Source: VFBF01 sp034440275
GTDB lineage: Bacteria; Pseudomonadota; Alphaproteobacteria; Caulobacterales; Aquidulcibacteraceae
Length of the DNA stretch: 32,705 bases
Direction: 5' to 3'
Assembly (NCBI GenBank): GCA_034440275.1
Contig: JAWXBS010000073.1
Location: 1-32,705 of the forward strand
Under the pieces are notes generated by a model, which saw only the letters and a list, made by a program, of their open reading frames with translations, was not told the origin of the DNA and did not search any database. Made by a program: the position numbers and the translations under genes. This document shows positions 26,355 to 32,705 of the stretch, one piece after another; within the stretch, counting starts at the first letter, position 1; each line of letters starts with the position of its first letter.

Positions 26355-27553
26355 AGGCCTTCGCGCGCCACGCCGCTGGCGATCAGGTTCTCGATTTCGT
26401 CGCCGTCGAAGCCCGCCTGTGCAAGCACGCTACGCGTATGTTCGCCGGGCTTTGGTGCGGGGCCTTTGGGGCCGTCATCGGCGCCGGGAAAGCGTAGCGG
26501 GGAGCCGGGCGCCTTCCTCGTCGTGCCATCGGCCTGCGGAATGTCCACAACGCCGCCGGCGGCGATCATCTGCGGATCGCGCGATGCATCCACCGCCGTC
26601 TGCGCCGGCGCCCACGCAAGGCTTTCGGCGTCGAGACGCGCGGCGATCTCCTCGAAGGTGTAGCGCGCGAACGCTTCGTCGATGAGGCCCACGAGCTCAG
26701 GCCCGTTCTGGCGACGCGCCTTCGACTTCGTGAAGCGGTCGTCGGCGATGAGGTGATCGAGCCCCAGCGCGCGACAGATCGGCGCCCAGTCCGCATCGCC
26801 CTGGCGCGGCACAAGCACAAACCACTTGCCGTCGCTCGACTGGAAGAAATTGCCGAGCGGCTGCACGGATTGCGGGCGTGGACGCGTCGATGCGATTTTT
26901 CCGAACGCGTGCGTGATCGCCATGTCCGACGCCATCGCGTAGTTGGCCGCGCGCAACAGCGATGCTTCCACGAGACGCCCCTTGCCGGTGCGGCTTCGCT
27001 CCACCAATGCGGCGAGCACGCCCGCACACGTCGCCATCGACGTGATGTGATCGCCCATGCCGGTGCGGATGACGAACGGATCGACGCCCTTCGGCGCCAT
27101 CAATGTCGCCATGCCCGAGCGCGCCCAGAAGGCGGAAACGTCGAAGCCGGGGCGGTCGATGTCCGGGCCTTCCAGGCCGTAGCCGGTGACGCTCGCATAG
27201 ACGAGGCGCGGGTTGTTGGTCTTCAGGCTGTCGTAGTCGAGGCCAGCGCGCGCAAGGCCGGCGGGGCGCACATTGGTGAGGAAGACATCGGCTTCGCTCG
27301 CGAGCTTCTGCAGCACCGCCTTGCCCTTGGGGTCGGCGGTGTCGAGGACGATAGACCGCTTGCCGCGGTTGTCCATGTCGAAGACCGGGTTCTGCGCCGA
27401 CTCCGTGCCGATGGAATCGAAGAACTTTCGGATCGGATCGCCGCCGGGCGGCTCGACCTTGATCACGTCGGCGCCCCAGTCGGCCATCATGCCGCCGCAG
27501 CCGGGGGCGGCGATATAGGTGGCGTATTCGACGACCTTGATGCCTTCGAGCAT
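26351..27553 (-). CDS. CaiB/BaiF family (class III) CoA-transferase
   Basis: The 400-aa protein shows the family N-terminus (GIKVVEYATYIAAPGCGGMMADWGADVIKVEPP, given here only as landmarks GIKVVE and GADVIKVE), then NRGKRSIVLD, NVRPAGLARAGLDY, VYASVTGYG and the PGFDVSAFWARSG segment, whose Asp138 is the likely acyl carrier. It could transfer CoA between carboxylic acids or racemise 2-methylacyl-CoA; the substrate is not determinable. A GAGGAAG ribosome site precedes the ATG. It diverges from the DUF2336 gene. Confidence 0.9.
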   Translation of the reverse strand: MLEGIKVVEYATYIAAPGCGGMMADWGADVIKVEPPGGDPIRKFFDSIGTESAQNPVFDMDNRGKRSIVLDTADPKGKAVLQKLASEADVFLTNVRPAGLARAGLDYDSLKTNNPRLVYASVTGYGLEGPDIDRPGFDVSAFWARSGMATLMAPKGVDPFVIRTGMGDHITSMATCAGVLAALVERSRTGKGRLVEASLLRAANYAMASDMAITHAFGKIASTRPRPQSVQPLGNFFQSSDGKWFVLVPRQGDADWAPICRALGLDHLIADDRFTKSKARRQNGPELVGLIDEAFARYTFEEIAARLDAESLAWAPAQTAVDASRDPQMIAAGGVVDIPQADGTTRKAPGSPLRFPGADDGPKGPAPKPGEHTRSVLAQAGFDGDEIENLIASGVAREGL

Positions 27554-27629
27554 GGGGCGGGCTTCCTCGGGAGACGATTTGTTAATGCGGGTTTCAAGCC
27601 TTCGTTAATGAACTCAGCCGAGGCTGCAA

Positions 27630-27649
27630 CTGGAAGATTCCAGCGAGTC
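27630..27649. promoter_or_regulatory. Inverted repeat with two GANTC sites upstream of DUF2336 gene
   Basis: CTGGAA-GA-TTCCAG (27630-27643) contains a GATTC (27636-27640), and GAGTC follows at 27645-27649. Both are CcrM-type methylation sites 12-25 bp before the ATG. A GTTAATG direct repeat lies further upstream (27581 and 27604). Confidence 0.4.
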
Positions 27650-27660
27650 CGGGGAACACC

Positions 27661-28803
27661 ATGTCCGTCGTCACCATGCGCGCGCGCCTCACCGACGGCG
27701 ATATCCGCACGCTGATGAAAGGCCCCACCGAGGCCGATCGCGGCCAGGCGGCGCACAAGATCTGCCGCAGCATCGAACAGTCGGAGCTTTCCCCAGAGGA
27801 ACGGCTCCACGCCGAAGCCATTATGCGCATGATGCTGGAGGACGCCGCTGTCCTCGTGCGCCGCGCGCTGGCTGTGGCGCTCAAGAACTCGCCCAAGCTG
27901 CCGCGCGACGTCGCGATGACGCTGGCGAAGGACGTCGATTCTATCGCGCTGCCGATCCTGCAGGGCTCGCCGTCGCTGTCGGATACCGACCTCGTGGAAA
28001 TCCTGCGTTCGGCGCCGCCGGCGCGGCAAGTGGCCATCGCTTCGCGGGAGCACATCTCGACGACGGTCACGGGCGCCATCGCCGACTACGGCGTGCCGGC
28101 CGCCGTGGAACGCGCACTCGCCAATGATAACGCGATCTTCGACCAGAAGGGTCTTGAGTCAGCGATCAACCGCTTCGCCGATCGTCCCGCGATCGTGGAG
28201 ACGATGATCCATCGCAAGTCGCTGCCCATCGGCATCACCGAGAAGCTGGTCTCGATGGTCACCGGCGAAATGTTCGACCACCTCGTGAACCACCACGCGC
28301 TGCCGCCGCAGATGGCGATCGATCTCGCGTCGAGCGCACGCGAGCGCGTCACGGTGGATCTCATCGAACAGGCCATGCATCAGGCCGATCTGCCGCGCTT
28401 CATCGGTCAGCTGAACCTGCATGGACGGCTTACGCCATCGCTGATCATGCGGGCGCTGTGTCTCGGCCACACCGACTTCGTCGAGCATTCGCTGGCGGAA
28501 TTGTCCGGGCTGCCGCACGGGCGGGCGTGGCTGATGATCCATGACGGCGGACCGCTGGGGCTGAAGGCGATCTTCGAACGGGCAGGCCTGCCGAGCCGTC
28601 TCTTCCCACCGTTCCGGGCGGCGCTCGACGTTTATCACCAGATCGATCGCAACAATTACGGCGCCGACGATCGCGACCGCTTTCGCGCCATCATGATCGA
28701 GCGCGTGCTCACGCTCTTCCAGAGCGTGCCCAAGGACGACCTCGATTATCTGCTGGAAAAGCTCGACGCCGTCGGCGCCCGGCCGGATCGCGTCGCGAGC
28801 TAG
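27661..28803 (+). CDS. DUF2336 domain-containing protein
   Basis: The 380-aa all-helical cytosolic protein has repeated HEAT-like helix pairs (for example LVRRALAVALKNSP and LPRDVAMTLAKD) as in DUF2336 proteins of Alphaproteobacteria. Their function is not settled. The C-terminal third (DRDRFRAIMIERVLTLF) looks like a separate helical module. No catalytic motif is visible. It ends 9 bp before the convergent EAL-like gene. Confidence 0.83.
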   Translation: MSVVTMRARLTDGDIRTLMKGPTEADRGQAAHKICRSIEQSELSPEERLHAEAIMRMMLEDAAVLVRRALAVALKNSPKLPRDVAMTLAKDVDSIALPILQGSPSLSDTDLVEILRSAPPARQVAIASREHISTTVTGAIADYGVPAAVERALANDNAIFDQKGLESAINRFADRPAIVETMIHRKSLPIGITEKLVSMVTGEMFDHLVNHHALPPQMAIDLASSARERVTVDLIEQAMHQADLPRFIGQLNLHGRLTPSLIMRALCLGHTDFVEHSLAELSGLPHGRAWLMIHDGGPLGLKAIFERAGLPSRLFPPFRAALDVYHQIDRNNYGADDRDRFRAIMIERVLTLFQSVPKDDLDYLLEKLDAVGARPDRVAS

Positions 28804-28812
28804 TTAGTAAGC

Positions 28813-29487
28813 TCAGTAAGTTGGGGCGAAGGGGCCTTCGCCGCGGTCGAACCCGGCGGCCAGGAGGGCGCGCGCCCAAGTGTGATCACCGACGCCCACC
28901 GCCGTCACCACGAGTCCGCATTCGCGCGCGGCGAAGAGGCGACGCGCCATGGGGCTGGAATCCAGCGCTTCGCAGCCGAGGAACGGATCGAGGCGCGAGG
29001 GGGCGGGCAGCAACAATTCTGTGAACAGGGAGCGCGCCCGCGCGCCGAGCGGCAGGGGGCAGTCGGGGTCCACCGCCAAGGCGACGCCGAAGCCGCGCGC
29101 GCGCAGGCGCTCGATCCCGGCGAGCGAGCGGCCCGCCAGTTCGCTTTCGCTGACTTCGATATCCACCGCGCGCGGCGCGATGTCGTTGAGCTGGATTTCG
29201 GCGGCGAGGTCGCCCGCTGACGCAGCGTCGGCAAGGCGCTCGAAGCCCGGCACGATGGCGAGCGGGGACGTATGACCGGCGTCGCGCCAGGCTTTACGGC
29301 CCGCGACAAGCGCATCGACGAGGTCGCCTTCCAGCGTCCACGCGCGCACCACGCCTGCGGCGACGACGCCCGTACGCAGGTCGCGGCGGGGCAGGATCGT
29401 CACGCCATGGACGGCGAGAGCCTGCGGGCGGACAAAGGGGACGACGGTCATGCGAAGGCTTTCCGGCCTGTTCAATCGAGTTCGCAT
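28813..29487 (-). CDS. Degenerate EAL-domain-like protein
   Basis: The 224-aa product follows the EAL phosphodiesterase layout: PRRDLRTGVV aligns with the first strand, AVDIEVSES with ELEITES, GFGVALAVD with the DDFGTG strand, and LVVTAVGVGDHTWARALLAAGFDRGEG with the VVAEGVE region. The catalytic residues are gone: the EAL motif Glu, the DD pair, the Lys and the EGVE Glu are all replaced. It therefore cannot hydrolyse c-di-GMP and may act as a binding or scaffold protein. Start 29487 or 29451. Confidence 0.6.
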   Translation of the reverse strand: MRTRLNRPESLRMTVVPFVRPQALAVHGVTILPRRDLRTGVVAAGVVRAWTLEGDLVDALVAGRKAWRDAGHTSPLAIVPGFERLADAASAGDLAAEIQLNDIAPRAVDIEVSESELAGRSLAGIERLRARGFGVALAVDPDCPLPLGARARSLFTELLLPAPSRLDPFLGCEALDSSPMARRLFAARECGLVVTAVGVGDHTWARALLAAGFDRGEGPFAPTY

Positions 29488-29560
29488 TTGATCACGGCGG
29501 GCTTAAGAAACGGGGGAGAGAACACGGTAAAGAAACCGCCAAGAAATCGGGGAGATGTCC

Positions 29561-30355
29561 ATGAGCGCGCCGACCATGTCAGCCGCCGCCACCATACTGC
29601 TGGTGCGCGATGCGCCGGGCCTCGAAGTGCTGATGGTGGAACGCCACCACCAGATCGATTTCGCGTCAGGGGCGCTCGTGTTTCCTGGCGGCAAGTCCAC
29701 CGCAGGCGACGGCGATCCGCGCTGGATCGATCATTGCGACGGTCACGATGCGGACCCCGTGCAATGCGCGCTGAAGATCTGCGCCGTGCGCGAGGCCTTC
29801 GAGGAGTCTGGCGTGCTGCTGGCGCGGCCGGCGGCTGAGCGCGGCGTCGGTGCACCGTTCGCGGCGCCTTCTCAGATCATCGAAATCGGAAGGCTTCGCG
29901 CCGCCATCGACAATGGCGAACATCCGTTCCTCGACGCGATCATCGCGCATGGACTGGTGCTTGCGCTGGATGCGCTGACGCCGTTCGCGCACTGGATCAC
30001 GCCGGAGGGCATGCCGAAGCGCTTCGACACATGGTTCTACATCGCCGAGACTCCGCCAGAGCAGGTCGCCGCGTGTGATGGTCGCGAGGCGGTGGATGCG
30101 TGCTGGATCCATCCGGACGATGCGCTGAAGGCGGCGCGCGAGGGGCGCCGCACGATCATCTTTCCGACGCGGCTCAACGTGGAGAAACTCGCGGAGGCGA
30201 AAAGCGCACATGGCGCCATCGAAGCGGCGCGGACGCGGCCGGTGTTTACGGTGCTGCCGAAGGTCATCAAGGAAAACGGTGAGATGATCCTCACCATTCC
30301 CGCGGAGGCGGGCTACTCCGTCACGCGCGAACCGCTTGAGGGCAATCGCCCCTGA
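29561..30355 (+). CDS. NUDIX hydrolase, NUDT19-like
   Basis: The 264-aa product has the NUDIX elements GALVFPGGK and CAVREAFEESGVLL. A longer than usual insert between the Gly part and the REAFEES helix is typical of the NUDT19/NUDT7 group, which cleave CoA derivatives; the remaining length also fits. The substrate is inferred only. Start 29561 is preferred because GGGGAG (29549-29554) lies 6 nt before it; ATG 29555 would overlap that site too closely. Convergent with the Hpt gene. Confidence 0.85.
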   Translation: MSAPTMSAAATILLVRDAPGLEVLMVERHHQIDFASGALVFPGGKSTAGDGDPRWIDHCDGHDADPVQCALKICAVREAFEESGVLLARPAAERGVGAPFAAPSQIIEIGRLRAAIDNGEHPFLDAIIAHGLVLALDALTPFAHWITPEGMPKRFDTWFYIAETPPEQVAACDGREAVDACWIHPDDALKAAREGRRTIIFPTRLNVEKLAEAKSAHGAIEAARTRPVFTVLPKVIKENGEMILTIPAEAGYSVTREPLEGNRP

Positions 30356-30358
30356 GCG

Positions 30359-30823
30359 TTACGGCGCGATATCGGCGGTGAGCAGCGCGACCTGCTTGTT
30401 GAGCTCCGCGAGCAACTCGCGACCAACCGGATGCTCGTTGGTCTTGATCTGCGCCTTATACGCCGCGCGGATCGCATCGACGTGCGCTTCGACGACGGCG
30501 GGTTTCGTGCGCGCGCGGTCACGTCCCGCAGGTGTTTCGATCAGCTTGCAGAGCGAGGCCGCGATCAGCGTCGCGAGCGGATAGTCATAGGTCGAGCCCA
30601 GCCCTTTGATGTCATGCGCGCTGGAATACAGCGCCAGCAGCGCCGGCTCCGCATAATTGGTCTGGCGCGCCGCCTGGCGGGCAGCCGTCATGCGCACGAC
30701 CTCGTCGCCCATCCATTTCTCGAACTCGCTCGAAAGGGATTTCAGCGCGGCTTCGGCGCGCGCCAGCGCGTCGGCGTCGAAAGACAGTCCGCCGGGCTTG
30801 CCCGCTGTGTTCGGTTTGGCCAT
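30359..30823 (-). CDS. Hpt (histidine phosphotransfer) domain protein
   Basis: The 154-aa helical protein contains AHDIKGLGSTYDYPLA, where His70 sits in the usual H-x-x-K-G phosphorylation site. It probably relays phosphate from a hybrid kinase to a response regulator; no kinase or regulator is in the window. It lies 67 bp downstream of nadK on the same strand, so co-transcription is possible. Confidence 0.78.
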   Translation of the reverse strand: MAKPNTAGKPGGLSFDADALARAEAALKSLSSEFEKWMGDEVVRMTAARQAARQTNYAEPALLALYSSAHDIKGLGSTYDYPLATLIAASLCKLIETPAGRDRARTKPAVVEAHVDAIRAAYKAQIKTNEHPVGRELLAELNKQVALLTADIAP

Positions 30824-30890
30824 CGCGCCTGATCCTTCCGCTAACCCCGGGAGGTAGCGCGCTCAGGAATAAGAAAACGTTTCCAGCGGC

Positions 30891-31649
30891 TCAGACCGAG
30901 AACTGTTCGCGCAGCACGCGCTCGTCGAGAGCGTGGCCCGTATCGAACAGCATGGTCAGCGAGACCTCGGAGTCCTCCCGGACCTCCACGCTCTCCACGT
31001 CCCGGACTTCGGCGCTGTCGGCGGACGCGCTTACGGGGCGGCGCGTCGGCTCCATCACCTCGAAGCGGACCCGCGCGGTCTGAGGCAGGAGCGCCCCGCG
31101 CCAGCGGCGGGGCCGGAAGGCGCTGATCGGCGTGAGGGCCAGAAGGCGGGCGCCGATGGGCAGGATGGGGCCGTGGGCGGAGAGGTTGTAGGCGGTGGAG
31201 CCGGCTGGCGTCGCCACCATGGCCCCGTCGCAGGAGAGCTCCGAAAGTCGTTCCGCGCCGTCGATCAGGATGCGCAGGCGCGCGGTCTGTGAGGTCTGGC
31301 GAAGGAGGGAGACCTCGTTGATGGCGCGGCGTTCGTGGGTTTCACCCCCGACGGTGCGTGCGCGCATCACGAGGGGGCGAAGGCGCACGGACTCGGCCTT
31401 GGACAAGCGCTCGATCAGGTTCTCTTCGCGATACTCGTTCAGCAGGAAGCCCACCGTCCCGCGGTGCATGCCGTAGACGGGTTTGGGGTCGCTCATTCGC
31501 CCCTTGAGCGCATCGAGCATGTGCCCGTCGCCCCCGAGCGCCACCACCACGTCCGCATTCGCCTCGCCGGCCTCGCCATAGGTATGGCGCAGCCGTCGCA
31601 GGGCTTCCTGCGCTTCCGGGCGGGGACTGGCGGTGAAATGGATGCGCAT
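30891..31649 (-). CDS. nadK: NAD kinase
   Basis: The 252-aa protein has the GGDG motif (39-42), a YGMHRGTVGFLLNE segment, the conserved INEVSL strand and the CDGAMVATPAGSTAYNLSAHGPI loop of bacterial NAD kinases. It phosphorylates NAD to NADP using ATP. It diverges from the aldolase-family gene over a 79-bp AT-rich spacer (TTGACTTAATATAGG). Confidence 0.94.
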   Translation of the reverse strand: MRIHFTASPRPEAQEALRRLRHTYGEAGEANADVVVALGGDGHMLDALKGRMSDPKPVYGMHRGTVGFLLNEYREENLIERLSKAESVRLRPLVMRARTVGGETHERRAINEVSLLRQTSQTARLRILIDGAERLSELSCDGAMVATPAGSTAYNLSAHGPILPIGARLLALTPISAFRPRRWRGALLPQTARVRFEVMEPTRRPVSASADSAEVRDVESVEVREDSEVSLTMLFDTGHALDERVLREQFSV

Positions 31650-31728
31650 CGGAACCCCGTTTGACTTAATATAGGGCGTTCGTCACGCTTGAGGGTAAAC
31701 GGGTCGAAACGGTTCAGGAGGAAGAGCG

Positions 31729-32502
31729 ATGTCAGGCATGGATGGTTCGGCGGTTCCGACGCTGCGCGGCAAGGTGAGCGCCGAGGAGTGGAACGCCCGC
31801 GTCGACTGTGCGGCGCTCTATCGTCTCGTCGCCCTCTACGGGTGGGACGACATGATCTTCACCCACATCTCCATGCGCCTGCCGGGGCCGGAGCATCACT
31901 TCCTCATCAATCCCTACGGCTTCTTCTTCGACGAGATCACCGCCTCGAGCCTCGTAAAAGTCGATCTGGAAGGCAACATTGTCGATCCCACGCCCCACTT
32001 CATCAATCCGGCGGGCTTCACGATCCACTCCGCGATCCACGCGGCGCGCGAAGACGCGCATGTGGTGATCCACGTCCATACCGATCAGGGCGTGGCGGTA
32101 TCGGCACAGAAGAAGGGCCTGCTGCCGATCTCGCAGACCGCGATGATCGTGCTCGGCGACATGGCCTATCACGACTACGAAGGCGTCGCGCTCGACCTCG
32201 ACGAGCGCGAGCGACTGGTGCGCGACATCGGCACGAAAAACCTTCTCATGCTGCGCAATCACGGCACGCTCGCGGTCGGAGAAACGCCCGCCGCTGCGTT
32301 CCTGCGTATTTTCTTCCTGGAACGGGCGTGCAAGATGCAGGTCTTGGCACAAGCGGGTGGGGACCTGCTCGAATGCGATCAGCACTTGCGCGACAAGGTC
32401 GCGGGACAGGGACAGCTCGGCAACGCGACGCTCGGCAATGTGCTGGCGTGGCCGGGCCTGCGCCGCAAACTCGACCGCACGCTGCCTGGCTACGACGCCT
32501 AG
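31729..32502 (+). CDS. Class II aldolase/adducin family protein
   Basis: The 257-aa product has the family's metal-binding motif VIHVHTDQG and the later LMLRNHGTLAVGE, with HISMRLP near the start. The Glu/Asp general base of sugar-phosphate aldolases is not obvious, so it may be an adducin-like member rather than an aldolase. A strong AGGAGGAAG ribosome site precedes the ATG by about 5 nt. The following gene seems to start inside its 3' end. Confidence 0.88.
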   Translation: MSGMDGSAVPTLRGKVSAEEWNARVDCAALYRLVALYGWDDMIFTHISMRLPGPEHHFLINPYGFFFDEITASSLVKVDLEGNIVDPTPHFINPAGFTIHSAIHAAREDAHVVIHVHTDQGVAVSAQKKGLLPISQTAMIVLGDMAYHDYEGVALDLDERERLVRDIGTKNLLMLRNHGTLAVGETPAAAFLRIFFLERACKMQVLAQAGGDLLECDQHLRDKVAGQGQLGNATLGNVLAWPGLRRKLDRTLPGYDA

Positions 32503-32705
32503 GCTTTCTCGCCGTTCTCGGTGCGCCTGCGATCGCTGAGGCGGGACCGTGGGTCGCGCCGGACGGCGACCGCACGATCGTCGGCGCGGCCTACACGGAG
32601 ACCGACGAGTTCTCCATCATCGAGACCGAGCTCTTCATCGAAGCGCCGCTGGGCGGACGCGTTTCGGTCGTCGCCAACCACTGGTCGCAGACGACCACGG
32701 ACTTC
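32448..32705 (+). CDS. Start of a secreted protein of unknown family (partial)
   Basis: A plus-strand frame without an ATG runs off the right edge. A GTG at 32448, inside the aldolase-family gene, would give a basic leader (RR at 16-17 of the product), a hydrophobic core LGFLAVLGA and an AEAG cleavage region, then GPWVAPDGDRTIV and alternating polar strands. The mature part resembles the start of an outer-membrane or surface beta protein, but the family is not recognised. The exact start is uncertain. Confidence 0.5.
   Translation, partial: MAGPAPQTRPHAAWLRRLGFLAVLGAPAIAEAGPWVAPDGDRTIVGAAYTETDEFSIIETELFIEAPLGGRVSVVANHWSQTTTDF

Noticed and set aside
32499..32681. 60-codon minus-strand frame at the right edge
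   Set aside because: The plus-strand frame in the same place has a signal-peptide pattern and typical codon use; the minus frame looks like its shadow.

Overview
The window is high-GC, densely packed bacterial chromosome and is almost certainly alphaproteobacterial, near the Caulobacterales/Hyphomonadaceae. Supporting signs: a CC0125/CC1285-type lipoprotein, DUF2336 and DUF815 proteins, a putative urate hydroxylase membrane domain, a GAAC-N7-GAAC LexA box of the alphaproteobacterial type, GANTC (CcrM-type) sites in promoter regions, and a tRNA-His with G1:U72, A73 and no encoded G-1. Several convergent gene pairs have touching or overlapping stop codons, which shows how compact the region is.

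Layout. The left edge (1-42, minus) holds what looks like the first codons of an ATP12-type F1-ATPase assembly factor. Next is a secreted caspase-like protein with Sel1 repeats (157-2032) whose frame is broken by one extra base near 1743. Then come a HAD phosphatase (minus), a DUF805 membrane protein, a membrane-anchored excalibur-like protein, and a minus-strand crcB-rluC pair. A second minus-strand operon encodes an RluA-type pseudouridine synthase, a CC0125-type lipoprotein and a LAS-type peptidase-like lipoprotein (7170 down to 5251). A small membrane protein, surE-pcm, a DUF815 ATPase and the yajC-secD-secF translocon operon follow, with a PuuD-like membrane protein behind them.

The middle carries a squalene/phytoene-synthase-like protein, an EEP-family membrane protein, trmFO (interrupted by a one-base deletion near 16677), a polytopic membrane protein, and the divergent uvrA/ssb pair. 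The uvrA/ssb spacer has a clear SOS box lying over the ssb promoter. A decamer tandem repeat, a hairpin and tRNA-His fill the spacer after ssb.

Immediately behind tRNA-His is the most interesting accessory unit: a patatin-like phospholipase and a SLOG/LOG-like Rossmann protein joined by a GTGA stop/start overlap (22481-24333). It looks like a two-component effector/sensor cassette of the kind found in nucleotide-signalling defence systems, but no cyclic-nucleotide synthase is present. The right part has a ThiO-like oxidase, a lytic transglycosylase without a signal peptide, a CaiB/BaiF CoA-transferase, a DUF2336 protein, a degenerate EAL protein, a NUDIX hydrolase, an Hpt protein, NAD kinase, a class II aldolase-family protein, and the start of a secreted protein running off the end.

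Most genes are ordinary housekeeping functions: translocation, DNA repair, tRNA/rRNA modification and stationary-phase repair. No IS element, CRISPR array, integrase or prophage gene was seen. All family names rest on reading motifs by eye; none was checked by a database search.
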